DNA of 64,000 nt from Deltaproteobacteria bacterium (GCA_002691205.1 NZHD01000108.1:32818-96817); one strand, 5' to 3'; counted from the first letter of the stretch, positions 36,776 through 46,552 are shown. Numbers and translations: made by a program. Notes: a model not told the origin generated them from the letters alone.

Positions 36776-37855
36776 TCAAGGCGATCCGACCAAGGTGTCT
36801 TCGAAAACCCCAATCCGGCGCAAATGGTCGTGAATCTTTTCACCTACGATCTTATGCCCGAGTGGATTCCAATGAGAATCATGCTCAAATATAACCGGCT
36901 CCTGGATACCGTTAAAAACGTCTGCGAGAGAAAATAAGTTGAGGCCCGCATCCAGTAGGCGAGGCTCTTCAAAAATCTTCGTCTTGCCAGGAGTGTATGC
37001 CACTACGAGTTGAGCCCCGTCTTCTTGGACGACTTCGCGCAAGGCCAAGATCAGTCGAACAACACGTTCTTCATTATCTGATAGATTTTGGCCCTTCGCA
37101 CCTTGGCTTATTTTCTCAAGGCTCCCCTTCGTCAAGCCTTCCTCCGATGGCTTTTGCAATCCCTCCAGTGCTGCTCCGCGAGCTCTGACAAGGCTTGAAG
37201 CCATGCGTAAAAAATAGGTGTGGCTTGAAACAAAATTCGCAACCTCTTGCGTCACCGTGAGGGGCGGCACAGGGACTCCCGTGAGATCAATTCCGCCCTC
37301 ATCGGAAAGAACAAAAAGCGGCTTATTATGCCAGTACTGAGACGAACTCGAACTGTTCGTAACGTCATTTCCACCATAAAAGAGCAACAACACGACATCG
37401 GGTTTGTATCGCCGCCCCCTGGTGAGGTAGTAGAGATACTCTTGGTCTGTGCCATATCCACTCACCGAGGCGTTGATGACTTCCCAGTCCTGATTCTCTA
37501 TCTCTATTTGCTCAAGCCAGATTTCATCCTTCTCTACGCCGAACCCCCAGCCAAAGGAATCTCCGAGAACAAGCATTCTTTTTTTCCCGGGCACTCGTGC
37601 GACAGGATACTCCGAGTCGCGCAAACCAGCCGAACTAATGGCCACGTCTACATCAAAATCGAGGTACTCCATTCTCCCCTTCGAGAAAGGCACCCCACTC
37701 CATCCGAGAAGCGGATCATAAGCCCAAAAGTTACGATCACTGCTGATGGGCGCCCATTCTGGGAATAGGAACCGCGAACCGACTTCCATCAATGATATGC
37801 TGGCTACCAAGACGAAAAAAACAAAAAAGAGGAAGCTGAACAGCTTTCGAATCAA
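36776..37855 (-). CDS. Membrane-anchored SGNH/GDSL-type hydrolase
   Basis: About 359 residues. The upstream TTG at 37873 is possible, but the TTG at 37855 is better placed after AGGGGG and gives a signal-anchor IRKLFSFLFFVFFVLVASIS. Block I is LVLGDSFGWGFGVEKDEIW (nucleophilic Ser), block III LFYGGNDVTN, and block V FEHDSHWNPLGHKIVG (Asp-x-His). These proteins resemble the AlgJ/AlgX-like SGNH enzymes that add or remove acyl groups on envelope glycans. The radical SAM gene lies upstream on the same strand, 60-80 bp away, and glycosyltransferases are close by. Target polymer unknown. Confidence 0.75.
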   Translation of the reverse strand: MIRKLFSFLFFVFFVLVASISLMEVGSRFLFPEWAPISSDRNFWAYDPLLGWSGVPFSKGRMEYLDFDVDVAISSAGLRDSEYPVARVPGKKRMLVLGDSFGWGFGVEKDEIWLEQIEIENQDWEVINASVSGYGTDQEYLYYLTRGRRYKPDVVLLLFYGGNDVTNSSSSSQYWHNKPLFVLSDEGGIDLTGVPVPPLTVTQEVANFVSSHTYFLRMASSLVRARGAALEGLQKPSEEGLTKGSLEKISQGAKGQNLSDNEERVVRLILALREVVQEDGAQLVVAYTPGKTKIFEEPRLLDAGLNLFSLADVFNGIQEPVIFEHDSHWNPLGHKIVGEKIHDHLRRIGVFEDTLVGSP

Positions 37856-37933
37856 GCCTACCCCCTGCTCCAAACACTCTGATTGGTCTTCACTTTCAAT
37901 CTCTTTCTCGCACTCTAAAAAGAGTCAGCGGAA

Positions 37934-39010
37934 TCAATCATCGAGCAGCATCATTCGATGCACGGCCGTCTTAGCGAAGTTCTTGATCGTAAACTTATCT
38001 CCGTCGTAGGGCATATCGCACCCCTTGCACGCGGCTTGCTTTTCTGGGTGTTTCTCAACTAGGTCTCTCCGTAAAGCCTGATACTTCTCGCCGTTCCAAA
38101 TCTCCATCACATCTTGTTCAAAAAGATTCCCAAGTACCGTCTGATGCTCTAAATCACGACAGCAAGCCACCGCATCTCCATTGTGAGCGATGAACATCGT
38201 ATACCATGGATAGGGGCAGAGCCGATAACCTTCCCTTGATTCGATTCGACTCTCCATTGTCCCTGAGGCGTTATGAAAAACGCGCTGGTGAAAAGAAATT
38301 CTTTCCGACTCTGGAAAAAGAGCTTTGAGTGCTTTGAACCTCTTTTCAAGCTCATCAGCATCACGAATCTTGAAAGATGATATATCCGTCACTTTGAACT
38401 CGATATGATCTAAGTCCTGATCGGCGAGGGCCGTTCGTAAGTTCTCAAGAACCACTTTCCAAGAACCTTTCGTCCCTCGAACGTCCTCAAAATACGCTTC
38501 ATCTGAACAAAAATCAGGCGTCATCGCAAACTTTACACCTTCTCGTGGAAGCTGATGAAGACGATGCGGCGTCAGTAACATCCCATTGGTTGCAAAATGA
38601 AAAGTGGTAAACCCGTAGTCACGCGCGACTCGCAAGTTTTCATGGAACCGCTTATTCATGAATGGTTCACCATCAAGAGTCCAATGCAATAAGTCGCCGC
38701 GCACACCTTCCGCTCGAAGCTTACGAAGAATTTTTTCCACACCCTCCGGTGTTAAAGCCGAAGCAGGAATCTCTGCGAAATGGTCAGGATTAGACTGTGG
38801 GCAAAAGCTGCATGTAAAGTTGCATCGGTTGGTCGGTTCTATGCTGATCTCTTGGGGCAAATAGGGGAGAACCTCACTGCGCCGAATCGCCCAGTGATAA
38901 AAAAGTCTCAATGCACCGTAAAGCTTTCCTGTCCTGGACAGTTTTTTGTAATCCATCTTGTTCACCGAAAGCCTCGTGAATGGAATCAACTCATCTCGAC
39001 CTGTTGACAT
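37934..39010 (-). CDS. Radical SAM/SPASM-domain protein
   Basis: The 358-residue protein has the radical SAM cluster motif EPTNRCNFTCSFCPQSNPDH (CxxxCxxC) near residue 64 and a C-terminal SPASM-type region: CPYPWYTMFIAHNGDAVACC and later CKGCDMP, able to bind auxiliary iron-sulfur clusters. SPASM enzymes modify peptides or carbohydrates or act in cofactor assembly; this subgroup often sits in surface-polysaccharide loci, as here (SGNH gene downstream, glycosyltransferase gene divergent). No precursor-peptide gene was recognised. A strong GGAGGGGG precedes the ATG. Confidence 0.88.
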   Translation of the reverse strand: MSTGRDELIPFTRLSVNKMDYKKLSRTGKLYGALRLFYHWAIRRSEVLPYLPQEISIEPTNRCNFTCSFCPQSNPDHFAEIPASALTPEGVEKILRKLRAEGVRGDLLHWTLDGEPFMNKRFHENLRVARDYGFTTFHFATNGMLLTPHRLHQLPREGVKFAMTPDFCSDEAYFEDVRGTKGSWKVVLENLRTALADQDLDHIEFKVTDISSFKIRDADELEKRFKALKALFPESERISFHQRVFHNASGTMESRIESREGYRLCPYPWYTMFIAHNGDAVACCRDLEHQTVLGNLFEQDVMEIWNGEKYQALRRDLVEKHPEKQAACKGCDMPYDGDKFTIKNFAKTAVHRMMLLDD

Positions 39011-39240
39011 CCCAATTGCCCCCTCCGGGGGGAGAACTGGATCCTCTGATCCATCTCATCATACCACCTCACTTCTATTAGACACCAAGACGAGACGAAT
39101 CGTCGAAATTCGCGCCTTCTTTATCGGCAATGCATGGGCTAACTTTGACTTTTGGACGGAATAAAGCCCTCAAACTGACCTCCATGTCAGAAAAACAAGG
39201 ACTTTCCAAGGAGATCTAGGCTCCAAAAAGCCTCAAGGAC

Positions 39241-40380
39241 ATGCGCGACACCTGTTACATAGTCAGCCTAAAATACTCACCCGTCATGTGGAGACACAGC
39301 CGAGCCATGGGGCAGCCTTTGCAAAGCTGCGGCCACCGCGTCCGCTACCTCATGACCACGGACTACAACTGGCTTAACCAGGATTCGCCCCTCGAGATCG
39401 ACCGTGTCCCCGTCCCGGATCTCGCCAACCCAGTTAGCGTCGTAATCCGTTTTCTGCGCAATAAAGGGATGGCCCGAATCCGTGCGGTCTTCACAGCGAA
39501 CCCTCCGAAACTCTTGCTCCTCACCAACCTAAACCCATTCATCGACCGTATCATGGTTCGAATTGCGAAACAGATTAATCCGAACGTTCGAATTGTCCTC
39601 TACCTACATGAGCCACGGACCACACAAAGAATGGTCTATGGATGGAAACGGGCCTTTCTTCTCATCATCTTTGAGTCGCTGACACGCAACATGGCCAATA
39701 TGTCAGATGCCGTCATCTTGCCATCTCAAAATGCCTACGAAGTTTTCCAACGCTTCTTCAAAAAATTTAGGGGTTCTTCCCGAATAATCCCCTTGCCTTT
39801 TGTTGACGAGCCGTGTCTAGAACAGATTGAAAGACGCTACCTAAGCCTCGTCGGCCATATCGGGAATGCCCACCAAAAAGGGGTTGATCTCTTCTGCGAA
39901 ATGGTCGAGGAAAGCCTCAAACGCCCCGGAACTTTTGCCTTCCAACTCGTCACCGGGGAAAACCCAGGACCGCTTTTAGAAACGCTCTCTGAGAAAGCCC
40001 GGATGAACCTCCATGTCGTGCATAAAGCGAAGCTCAGCGATGAAGAGATCAGTCGAGCCATCCGCGAAAGCACTGCAGTGATTCTCTTACAGCGTCGAGT
40101 TATGCAGAGCGGAGTTCTTCCTGTTGCGTTTATGAACGGCACGCCGATCATTGCTTCCGATCTACTAGGCTTCACTCAGTACATCAATGACGGCGAGACC
40201 GGGTGCATTCTCCCCGTCGATTCAACTCTCGACCAGCGTTTTGATGCGATTTCCAGAATCCAAAAAGATCTTGAAAAAATGTCGAGCGAATGTAGACGCG
40301 TGTATGAAAAAAACTTTGATAGCCAGATCGTCGTCAACAGCGTCCCGTGGATCCTCGGCGCCCATGAGGACACGGTCTAA
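39241..40380 (+). CDS. Glycosyltransferase, GT4-like
   Basis: The 379-residue protein has a GT-B fold pattern without a signal peptide: an N-terminal acceptor half with HSRAMGQPLQSCGHRVRYLM, and a C-terminal donor half with LSLVGHIGNAHQKGVDLF and GVLPVAFMNGTPIIASDLLG, the usual conserved stretch before a C-terminal ENDGETGCILP-like element (YINDGETGCILPVD). It would transfer a nucleotide-activated sugar in envelope polysaccharide synthesis; donor and acceptor are unknown. It is divergent from the radical SAM gene and convergent with the GT39-TPR gene. The ribosome-binding site (AAGGAC) is very close to the ATG. Confidence 0.75.
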   Translation: MRDTCYIVSLKYSPVMWRHSRAMGQPLQSCGHRVRYLMTTDYNWLNQDSPLEIDRVPVPDLANPVSVVIRFLRNKGMARIRAVFTANPPKLLLLTNLNPFIDRIMVRIAKQINPNVRIVLYLHEPRTTQRMVYGWKRAFLLIIFESLTRNMANMSDAVILPSQNAYEVFQRFFKKFRGSSRIIPLPFVDEPCLEQIERRYLSLVGHIGNAHQKGVDLFCEMVEESLKRPGTFAFQLVTGENPGPLLETLSEKARMNLHVVHKAKLSDEEISRAIRESTAVILLQRRVMQSGVLPVAFMNGTPIIASDLLGFTQYINDGETGCILPVDSTLDQRFDAISRIQKDLEKMSSECRRVYEKNFDSQIVVNSVPWILGAHEDTV

Positions 40381-40381
40381 A

Positions 40382-40471
40382 GCCCGGGCCTGCGCGAATC
40401 GTTCGGATGACTCTTTCCTAAATAGATGGCGGCGCTTCATGCGGGTTGATTTTTCAATACATGGCCCGGGC
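40382..40471. repeat. GC-rich inverted arms between convergent genes
   Basis: GCCCGGGCC at 40382-40390 is the reverse complement of GGCCCGGGC at 40463-40471, with about 70 bases between. The arms flank the gap between the GT4-like and GT39-TPR genes, which end facing each other. They may form a bidirectional transcription block, but the span is long for a terminator. Confidence 0.3.
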
Positions 40472-40528
40472 GCCATTCAAAAAATCTAGGCTCTGCCCAT
40501 CTATCAATAACCTCACTCTGACTAAAAA

Positions 40529-42265
40529 TTAATCCGGCGAGCTTTGACGTTTCTCAGAGGGGGCCGAATCGTTGATATTAGGCGTATTGATCGGCTCCAG
40601 CCCGAGAGATCGCAAGCGTCTGTAAGAACGCTTTAAGAGGCCCACATCTCGAGTCTTCACGGCTCTCTGATAAAGATTTTGCCAAATCTCTCCGGCTTCA
40701 TCCGTTCGACCGACCTCTTGGTAAATCAAAGCCAAGTTATTGAGCGTTGACGTAAAACCAGAATTCTGCCGAAGGGCCTCTTCGTAACTCTCTATAGCTC
40801 GGTCATGATCCCCATTTTCTCGATAACGGTTGCCCAGATTAAAATAAGCCATGTATGAGTCGGGAACCGCCAAATCTAAGCGACTCACTGGAATCAAAAT
40901 GATTAAGGCAAAACAAGCGGCAAGGAGAGAGCGAAAGTTTGTCCCGCGAACTGAATCAAAAAACCAAACAAGAGAGTAAGCGGAAAAGATCATCAGAATG
41001 GGGACAGCCGGCATCCGATACCGGGAGACCATAAAAAAAACCATGATCGAAGTGAGATAAACAAAGACGAGACCATAGAGAGGAAACAACTCTCGCCATC
41101 GACGGACCGCGAGTCCCATTCCTAAGACCCCAAGCGGAATAACAATTCCAAGATCAAGAAAAGACCAGCTCAAAATAGAAGAAAAAGGGCGAGAGATTTC
41201 TATACTTCGATTGTTCCACACTTCATTGGCGTTAAAGAAAAGTAAAAACTTTCGCGCCTCGAGCTTCATCCAGCCTGATGGGTCTGAAACAACAAAATCC
41301 AGTGCTTGACCAGACCAGTACCGAGATACCTCGGAGGGGCTCAGTTCCCTTTCCAGCCGCTCCTCCGCTACTTTCGAGAAAGTTTCTTGCATTGCAACCG
41401 GAGTATCGACCCGACCCCGACCGATTCTCGGTGGCCTCCATCGACCATCAGAATGCTCATTGTTTCCCATATACAGATTAATGCCACCCGTGGAGTTCAC
41501 GACAACGAAGTCATCAGCGACAATTAAGTTCCTAATCGTAAAGGGCAAAAGGATGACTGTCACACCTACTAAAAGCGCTGCAAGAAACCTGACTCTCGCC
41601 GGATAAAAACTCTTCGCCGTAAGAGACCCCATCGAAAACCAAAGCGATACACAGACAACAGGCAAGTAAAGGAGCATTGTCTGTCGAGCCAGTCCAGATA
41701 ATCCAATCAAAATACCCACGGTCAACCAACGAGATACTCCGCCAAGCCTCAATGCCCGCATCGTCATAAGCACAACGCTGAGAACAAGGGGAACCTGCAC
41801 GTTTACAACCATGACCGTGCCGCCATAGAAAATAAGCATCTCAAAAAAAACGGCTAAGCTCGCAGCAATCAGAGCCACGCGGCGATCAAAAACCTCGCGA
41901 GCAAGTCGCCAGACCAGCAAACAACTTAGGGCGCCGAGCACAGCTTGTACGATCTTCCATACCATCAGGTCTGGACCCGTGAAGCTATACATCAATCCCA
42001 TCAAGTAAGGGTAAAGAGGGCCCATGATCAGGACGCCCTCCCCAACCCAATCTCCCGATGCGATACGCTGCGCCCATTCATGGTAGATCGTGCCGTCCAC
42101 GGCGGGATTCAAAAAGTAGGGATCTAGCCTTGAGATCTGAATAAGATGCAGAAGGCGGATTGTGAGCGCAGCAACAAAGACCCCAATCCCAACATCACGA
42201 TCTCGCGACAACCAAGACGCGCTCATATCTTTTTCTCCGACCGCATTAGATGACATCTCAGCCAA
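40529..42265 (-). CDS. GT39-type membrane glycosyltransferase with TPR repeats
   Basis: The 578-residue protein has a GT39/ArnT-like N-terminal layout: LDPYFLNPAVDGTIYHEWAQ with the acidic loop after TM1, then GPLYPYLMGLMYSFTGPD, and about ten further membrane helices. Residues about 480-545 form two TPR units (YFNLGNRYRENGDHDRAIES and LNNLALIYQEVGRTDEAGEI). Enzymes of this superfamily move a sugar from a polyprenyl-phosphate donor to a protein or lipid on the periplasmic side; TPR tails are common. Three possible ATGs lie near the start. Donor and acceptor unknown. It lies in the 36.8-42.3 kb glycan gene group. Confidence 0.8.
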   Translation of the reverse strand: MAEMSSNAVGEKDMSASWLSRDRDVGIGVFVAALTIRLLHLIQISRLDPYFLNPAVDGTIYHEWAQRIASGDWVGEGVLIMGPLYPYLMGLMYSFTGPDLMVWKIVQAVLGALSCLLVWRLAREVFDRRVALIAASLAVFFEMLIFYGGTVMVVNVQVPLVLSVVLMTMRALRLGGVSRWLTVGILIGLSGLARQTMLLYLPVVCVSLWFSMGSLTAKSFYPARVRFLAALLVGVTVILLPFTIRNLIVADDFVVVNSTGGINLYMGNNEHSDGRWRPPRIGRGRVDTPVAMQETFSKVAEERLERELSPSEVSRYWSGQALDFVVSDPSGWMKLEARKFLLFFNANEVWNNRSIEISRPFSSILSWSFLDLGIVIPLGVLGMGLAVRRWRELFPLYGLVFVYLTSIMVFFMVSRYRMPAVPILMIFSAYSLVWFFDSVRGTNFRSLLAACFALIILIPVSRLDLAVPDSYMAYFNLGNRYRENGDHDRAIESYEEALRQNSGFTSTLNNLALIYQEVGRTDEAGEIWQNLYQRAVKTRDVGLLKRSYRRLRSLGLEPINTPNINDSAPSEKRQSSPD

Positions 42266-42449
42266 AGGCCTCCATCATTTCACTTGTTCTCGTCCGACCT
42301 ATTCCCGCTTGAGTGAAGAAAACCGAGCGAACGACACCCACAAACTAAAGCTTTATCGTTAAAAAATGATTAAACGAATCCTCTCTCTTGTTTTGCGAAA
42401 AGGACTACCAAGCCCCAACCCCAAGTCGAAGATTTCCTGGTAAATCGAC

Positions 42450-43184
42450 CTAGAAGCGGTATGGCTTCCATTGCCCTTCTTCCTGAGCCAACCGATCTGC
42501 GATCACGTGTAATGTCATAGGATGATGACCTAGGCCACAATGACTACTCCAAACGCGAACGTTTTCACGGAGAGGGCCGTCCGTCTCTATACAACTCCTC
42601 CAGTTCACGATGCCATCGCTCCGTGTATAGACCGCTGTACTCGGAACATTTAGCGGGCGACGCAATTGCTTTAAAAGGGATTCATTTTGACTTAACCCAG
42701 CGGCGGCGGCAGAAGCAAGAAAAGGAATATTATTCGCCATGGGGTCCTGAAAAGGACTCGCGAGACTAATCACTTGCCTAACTTTCGACGGGAAGGCTCG
42801 TGCGATCTCACGTGCATAAATTCCGCCGAGACTCCAACCCACTAGGCTAATTTTTTGCTGATGACGTTCAAACAGTTCTTCGAATCGACTTTGTAAACCG
42901 CTCAAAATATCGTCTGAAGGTCCTGTATTTGCACCGAGTCTCCACCCATGAACATGATGACCCTGCCCTCGGAGGAATCGGCGTAATGCGAGCGTTGAAA
43001 CATCACCTGCTGTAAAGCCAGGCAAGACCAGAACAGGATGGCCATCCCCCCGCTTAGACCAACGCAAAAGAGGCAAGCTGGCCATCAACATTCCGAACTC
43101 AAGTCCGGCACGAGTCTCAAAGGCGAGATGAGACAGAGGGGGCGGGGAAAGCGGAGCGGTCCCCTGAGACATGAATTGTGTCAT
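42450..43184 (-). CDS. Alpha/beta hydrolase, lipase-like
   Basis: A 244-residue hydrolase with the nucleophile elbow SLVGWSLGGIYAREIARAFP (Ser in GWSLG, about residue 117), an oxyanion region HPVLVLPGFTAGDVSTLALR, and a likely catalytic His in HCGLGHHPMTLHVIADRLAQ. It resembles secretory-lipase/PGAP1-like hydrolases, but no signal peptide is evident. AAAGG precedes the ATG. Probable activity: ester hydrolysis, substrate unknown. Confidence 0.82.
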   Translation of the reverse strand: MTQFMSQGTAPLSPPPLSHLAFETRAGLEFGMLMASLPLLRWSKRGDGHPVLVLPGFTAGDVSTLALRRFLRGQGHHVHGWRLGANTGPSDDILSGLQSRFEELFERHQQKISLVGWSLGGIYAREIARAFPSKVRQVISLASPFQDPMANNIPFLASAAAAGLSQNESLLKQLRRPLNVPSTAVYTRSDGIVNWRSCIETDGPLRENVRVWSSHCGLGHHPMTLHVIADRLAQEEGQWKPYRF

Positions 43185-43330
43185 GTTTTACCTTTCTGGT
43201 CCGTCTAAACGCCTTCAGTGTAGCAGGCGGAGTACTCAGCCCCCTGTGAAATCCATAGGATAGTCAAACAGACACATTTCAATTTCTCCGACGATCGCTA
43301 AAGTACAGGTCTTACCTAGGAGAAAAAACA

Positions 43331-44473
43331 ATGTCCGAACTCCTCAAGTCACCTTTCCATGCCCTCTACGAAGAACTTTACCCTGCCGTCGAATGGGAGG
43401 ATTGGGGAGGCTACGACTCTGCCTCTTTGATGGGCGATGCTGACGAAGAAATCACAACGATTCGAACGGGTACCGTGGCCTTTGATATGTCACCGGTAGT
43501 GAAGTATCGGATCAAGGGACCCGATGCTGAAAGATTTATGAACCTTCTCACAACCCGACAAATGGGCATTAAACCCGGACGCGTGCGGTATACCTGCTGG
43601 TGCAACGAGAACGGGAAGCTCATTGACGATGGAACCGCTTTTCGGATCGCCGAAGACGAATATCTGCTCTGCCCAGGGGACCGGCACCCTGAACACTTTA
43701 AAAGTGTCTCTCAGGGCATGAACGTAGCCGTCGAAGAGGTCACGGGAGAAATCGCTTCTCTCACTATCCAAGGAAAGACCTCGCTCACCTCGCTGCAGAA
43801 AATTGGTATCCAAAATCTCGAAACACTGACCCCCTACAGCTTTAAAGAATACGACTCACCGGCGGGAGCTCTCCGAATTTCTCGGACAGGTTTTTTTGGT
43901 GACCTCGGGTATGAACTCTGGATGCGACATGATCAAACAGAAGTCATCTGGAGGGCACTACTTGACGCGGGCGTCAGACCCATAGGAATGGTGACTCTTT
44001 GCAATGCTCGCCTGGAAGCTGGAATGCTCATCCCAGGTGAAGGCTATGACTTCGAACCGGCGAGTCCAGACGGAAGCTCGCCCCACCCTCTTGAACGATC
44101 GCCCCTCGAAGTCGGACTGGGATTCTTGGTAAGCGCGAAGAAAGAAGAATTTGTCGGTCGCGAAGCCCTCCTTGCAGAGAAGAAAAAAGGGGCCAGATGG
44201 GCTCTGGTTGGACTTGAACTCGAGGGTAAGAAGGGCTCCGCACATGGAGACAAAGTATTTCACGGTGGCAAAGAGGTGGGCATCATTACATCTGGACTGT
44301 ACTCACTCAGCCTTGAACGAAATATTGCACTGGCGAGCGTCGATTCTTCTCTCGAGAGTCTAGGGACCGCTTTCGAAGTCGAAAGTGATGGGGAAAAAGT
44401 CGCTGCCACGTCCGTCGACAAAACCTTCATTAACCCGGAGCGAAAATCTCAAATGCCTGCGCCCGCTCTTTAG
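43331..44473 (+). CDS. Aminomethyltransferase (GcvT/DmdA)-family protein
   Basis: A 380-residue GcvT-fold protein: RTGTVAFDMSPVVKYRIKGP and MNLLTTRQMGIKPGRVRYTC near the N-terminus, SRTGFFGDLGYELWMRHDQT (the folate-binding GxLGYEL block) and ARLEAGMLIPGEGYDF, then the C-terminal barrel beginning GLGFLVSAKKEEFVGREAL. The family includes the glycine-cleavage T-protein, dimethylglycine and DMSP demethylases, which move a methyl or methylene unit to tetrahydrofolate. No glycine-cleavage genes are adjacent, so a catabolic demethylase role is more likely than GcvT proper; the substrate is unknown. TAGGAGAA lies at a good distance before the ATG. Confidence 0.85.
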   Translation: MSELLKSPFHALYEELYPAVEWEDWGGYDSASLMGDADEEITTIRTGTVAFDMSPVVKYRIKGPDAERFMNLLTTRQMGIKPGRVRYTCWCNENGKLIDDGTAFRIAEDEYLLCPGDRHPEHFKSVSQGMNVAVEEVTGEIASLTIQGKTSLTSLQKIGIQNLETLTPYSFKEYDSPAGALRISRTGFFGDLGYELWMRHDQTEVIWRALLDAGVRPIGMVTLCNARLEAGMLIPGEGYDFEPASPDGSSPHPLERSPLEVGLGFLVSAKKEEFVGREALLAEKKKGARWALVGLELEGKKGSAHGDKVFHGGKEVGIITSGLYSLSLERNIALASVDSSLESLGTAFEVESDGEKVAATSVDKTFINPERKSQMPAPAL

Positions 44474-44586
44474 GTTTTGAAGGCGAAAAGCTGAGTTCGA
44501 AACCGAGAAAATCCTGAATTGACGGTGAGCCATTTAGTTTCTCTCAGTCCAAAATTCTTTACTCTCGTTTCGAGGTAGCCCTAAAA

Positions 44587-45942
44587 ATGTCACGACTCGA
44601 TTTTCCAGCCGGCTTTCATTGGGGTGCAGCCACGGCTTCCTATCAAATTGAGGGCGCCTGGCGTGAGGGGAACAAAGGCGAGTCCATCTGGGACCGGTTC
44701 TCCCATACTCCCGGGCGAGTCAAAAACGGCGATACAGGCGACACCGCATGCGACTCATATCATCGATACCAAGAAGACGTTGCTCTCCTCCGTGAAATGA
44801 ACCTCACCAGCTACCGTTTTTCTATCTCGTGGCCCCGAATTCAAGCCCAGGGCCGAGGGGCAGCGAACCCGGAAGGAATTGATTACTACCAACGAGTCAC
44901 CGATGCTTTGCTCCAAGAAGGAATACGACCTTTTCCCACTCTTTACCATTGGGATCTACCGCAAGCTCTTGAAGATCAAGGGGGTTGGCCCAACCGCGAT
45001 ACCGCCGGCCGATTTACTGACTATGCAGAAATCTTGATCCGAGCTCTCGGCGACCGAATCGCAGATTGGATGATCTTCAACGAGCCTGCGATATTTACTG
45101 CACTCGGCTATCTGACAGGCAACCATGCCCCGGGTCGTAGCAATTTAGACGACTTGCTTAGGGCGAGCCATACAGTCAACCTGGCGCAAGGTCAGGCCTT
45201 CGCAGCCATGAAAGCAACAAAACCCAAAGCCAACATCGGAACAGCTCTCAGCATGTCCCCCTGTGAACCGGCGGGGGATCAAGAAGCCGACCAGGAGGCC
45301 GCCGAAAGATGGCATGGATTAACCAACCTCTGGTATCTCGAGCCCGCTTTGAATGGGCGCTATCCCGATATTTTTCCCAATGGACTTCCTTCCGACCGGA
45401 TGGGAATTCAGGACGGTGACATGGAAAGTGTGACCGCCGCCTTAGACTTCATCGGCGTCAACCTCTACACGCGCACTAAAGTCACCGCCCAAACCGGAAA
45501 CCCCTTAGGCATAGATGCGGTCTCTGTCCCAGTCGAAAGCGAAAGTGGAGGCCCGAGGACGGATCTCGACTGGGAAGTATGGCCCTCTGCCCTCTATGAC
45601 ATGCTTATGCGAATGACCCAAGATTACGACAACCCCGTTCTCGAGGTCACGGAGAACGGGTGCTCATACGCAGATGCTCCCGATCGCGACGGCGTCATTA
45701 GAGACACTCGCCGCATTGACTTCTACCGTGGCTATATTGAAGCCGTCCATAAAGCCATTCAAGATGGAGCTGATGTGCGGGGCTATCATGCATGGTCTCT
45801 CCTCGACAACTTCGAATGGGCAGAAGGCTACGAGCACCGTTTTGGTCTGACCTGGGTGGATTTCAAGACTAAGAAAAGGACAATTAAAGACTCAGGACAC
45901 TGGTACGCTCAGGTGGCCGACACAAACGGACTGTCCACATAA
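44587..45942 (+). CDS. GH1 beta-glucosidase
   Basis: The 451-residue protein is a complete glycoside hydrolase family 1 barrel. It opens FPAGFHWGAATASYQIEGAW, has LYHWDLPQALEDQGGW, the acid/base glutamate E166 in MIFNEPAIF and the nucleophile E356 in LEVTENGCSY, and ends with RGYHAWSLLDNFEWAEGYEH. It retains configuration and cleaves beta-glucosides or related disaccharides; no signal peptide is seen, so it acts in the cytoplasm. Length matches bacterial BglA/BglB. It is about 110 bp downstream of the GcvT-like gene. Confidence 0.95.
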   Translation: MSRLDFPAGFHWGAATASYQIEGAWREGNKGESIWDRFSHTPGRVKNGDTGDTACDSYHRYQEDVALLREMNLTSYRFSISWPRIQAQGRGAANPEGIDYYQRVTDALLQEGIRPFPTLYHWDLPQALEDQGGWPNRDTAGRFTDYAEILIRALGDRIADWMIFNEPAIFTALGYLTGNHAPGRSNLDDLLRASHTVNLAQGQAFAAMKATKPKANIGTALSMSPCEPAGDQEADQEAAERWHGLTNLWYLEPALNGRYPDIFPNGLPSDRMGIQDGDMESVTAALDFIGVNLYTRTKVTAQTGNPLGIDAVSVPVESESGGPRTDLDWEVWPSALYDMLMRMTQDYDNPVLEVTENGCSYADAPDRDGVIRDTRRIDFYRGYIEAVHKAIQDGADVRGYHAWSLLDNFEWAEGYEHRFGLTWVDFKTKKRTIKDSGHWYAQVADTNGLST

Positions 45943-45979
45943 TTTTCAAGTCCTTTAAACCATTGATTTATACACAAGA

Positions 45980-45985
45980 TATAAT
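45980..45985 (+). promoter_or_regulatory. Candidate -10 element upstream of the MAPEG gene
   Basis: A perfect TATAAT lies 95 bp before the MAPEG ATG in an AT-rich stretch after the GH1 stop. No good -35 box is seen at 16-18 bp, so this is only a candidate. Confidence 0.3.
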
Positions 45986-46079
45986 CGCTAGATGGGATGC
46001 AGCACATTCCAAAATCTAACTTTGCAAAAAAAATCTAGAATCAGCCTGTCCATTTTCACTTTCAAAGGAGTCCGTCGCC

Positions 46080-46460
46080 ATGTCCACTGTACTTACTTGC
46101 CTGTTGATTGGTGCCCTTCTACCTATCCTACTCTCCTGGGTTGGCGCCTACTTTAAATTTCAAAAATTCGGAAGTATCGACAACAAGAATCCACGATTTC
46201 AATCCGCCGAACTTGAGGGGGCTGGTGCCCGAGCCGTCGCAGCTCAACAAAATGCGTGGGAAGCCCTCGCCGTCTTCACTGCGGGCGTTGTCGCCTATGG
46301 ACTGCAAGGCACAGGCTCTGAAACGGCTTCTATCTTGGCGATCGTGTGGATCATTGCACGTATCGTGCACGGTATTGTCTACATCGCGAATTTAGACGCG
46401 CTTCGAACGCTCGCTTTCATCGTAGGGACGGGTTGCTCTGTAGCTCTTTTCTTCGTCTAG
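46080..46460 (+). CDS. MAPEG-family membrane protein
   Basis: A 126-residue protein with four predicted membrane helices and the MAPEG pattern: helix 1 LTCLLIGALLPILLSWVGAY, then a polar stretch NPRFQSAELEGAGARAVAAQ-QNAWEALAVF (the conserved RAxxAxxNxxExL-like core), and two C-terminal helices with IARIVHGIVYIANLDALRTL. MAPEG proteins include glutathione-dependent membrane transferases and perimeter leukotriene synthases; the bacterial subgroup is functionally uncharacterised. AAAGGAG precedes the ATG. Confidence 0.85.
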   Translation: MSTVLTCLLIGALLPILLSWVGAYFKFQKFGSIDNKNPRFQSAELEGAGARAVAAQQNAWEALAVFTAGVVAYGLQGTGSETASILAIVWIIARIVHGIVYIANLDALRTLAFIVGTGCSVALFFV

Positions 46461-46471
46461 ACGCTGAGGGC

Positions 46472-46491
46472 TCATTGAAAAATTTCAATGA
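46472..46491. repeat. AT-rich perfect palindrome between MAPEG and FKBP genes
   Basis: TCATTGAAA and TTTCAATGA pair perfectly around a central AA. There is no T-run after it. It may be a weak terminator of the MAPEG transcript or a protein-binding dyad. Confidence 0.35.
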
Positions 46492-46552
46492 AGAGCTGGG
46501 CTGAACGCAGCTCCCGCTTGATACTTTTGGATCTTTATGCGACGGTCTTGAG

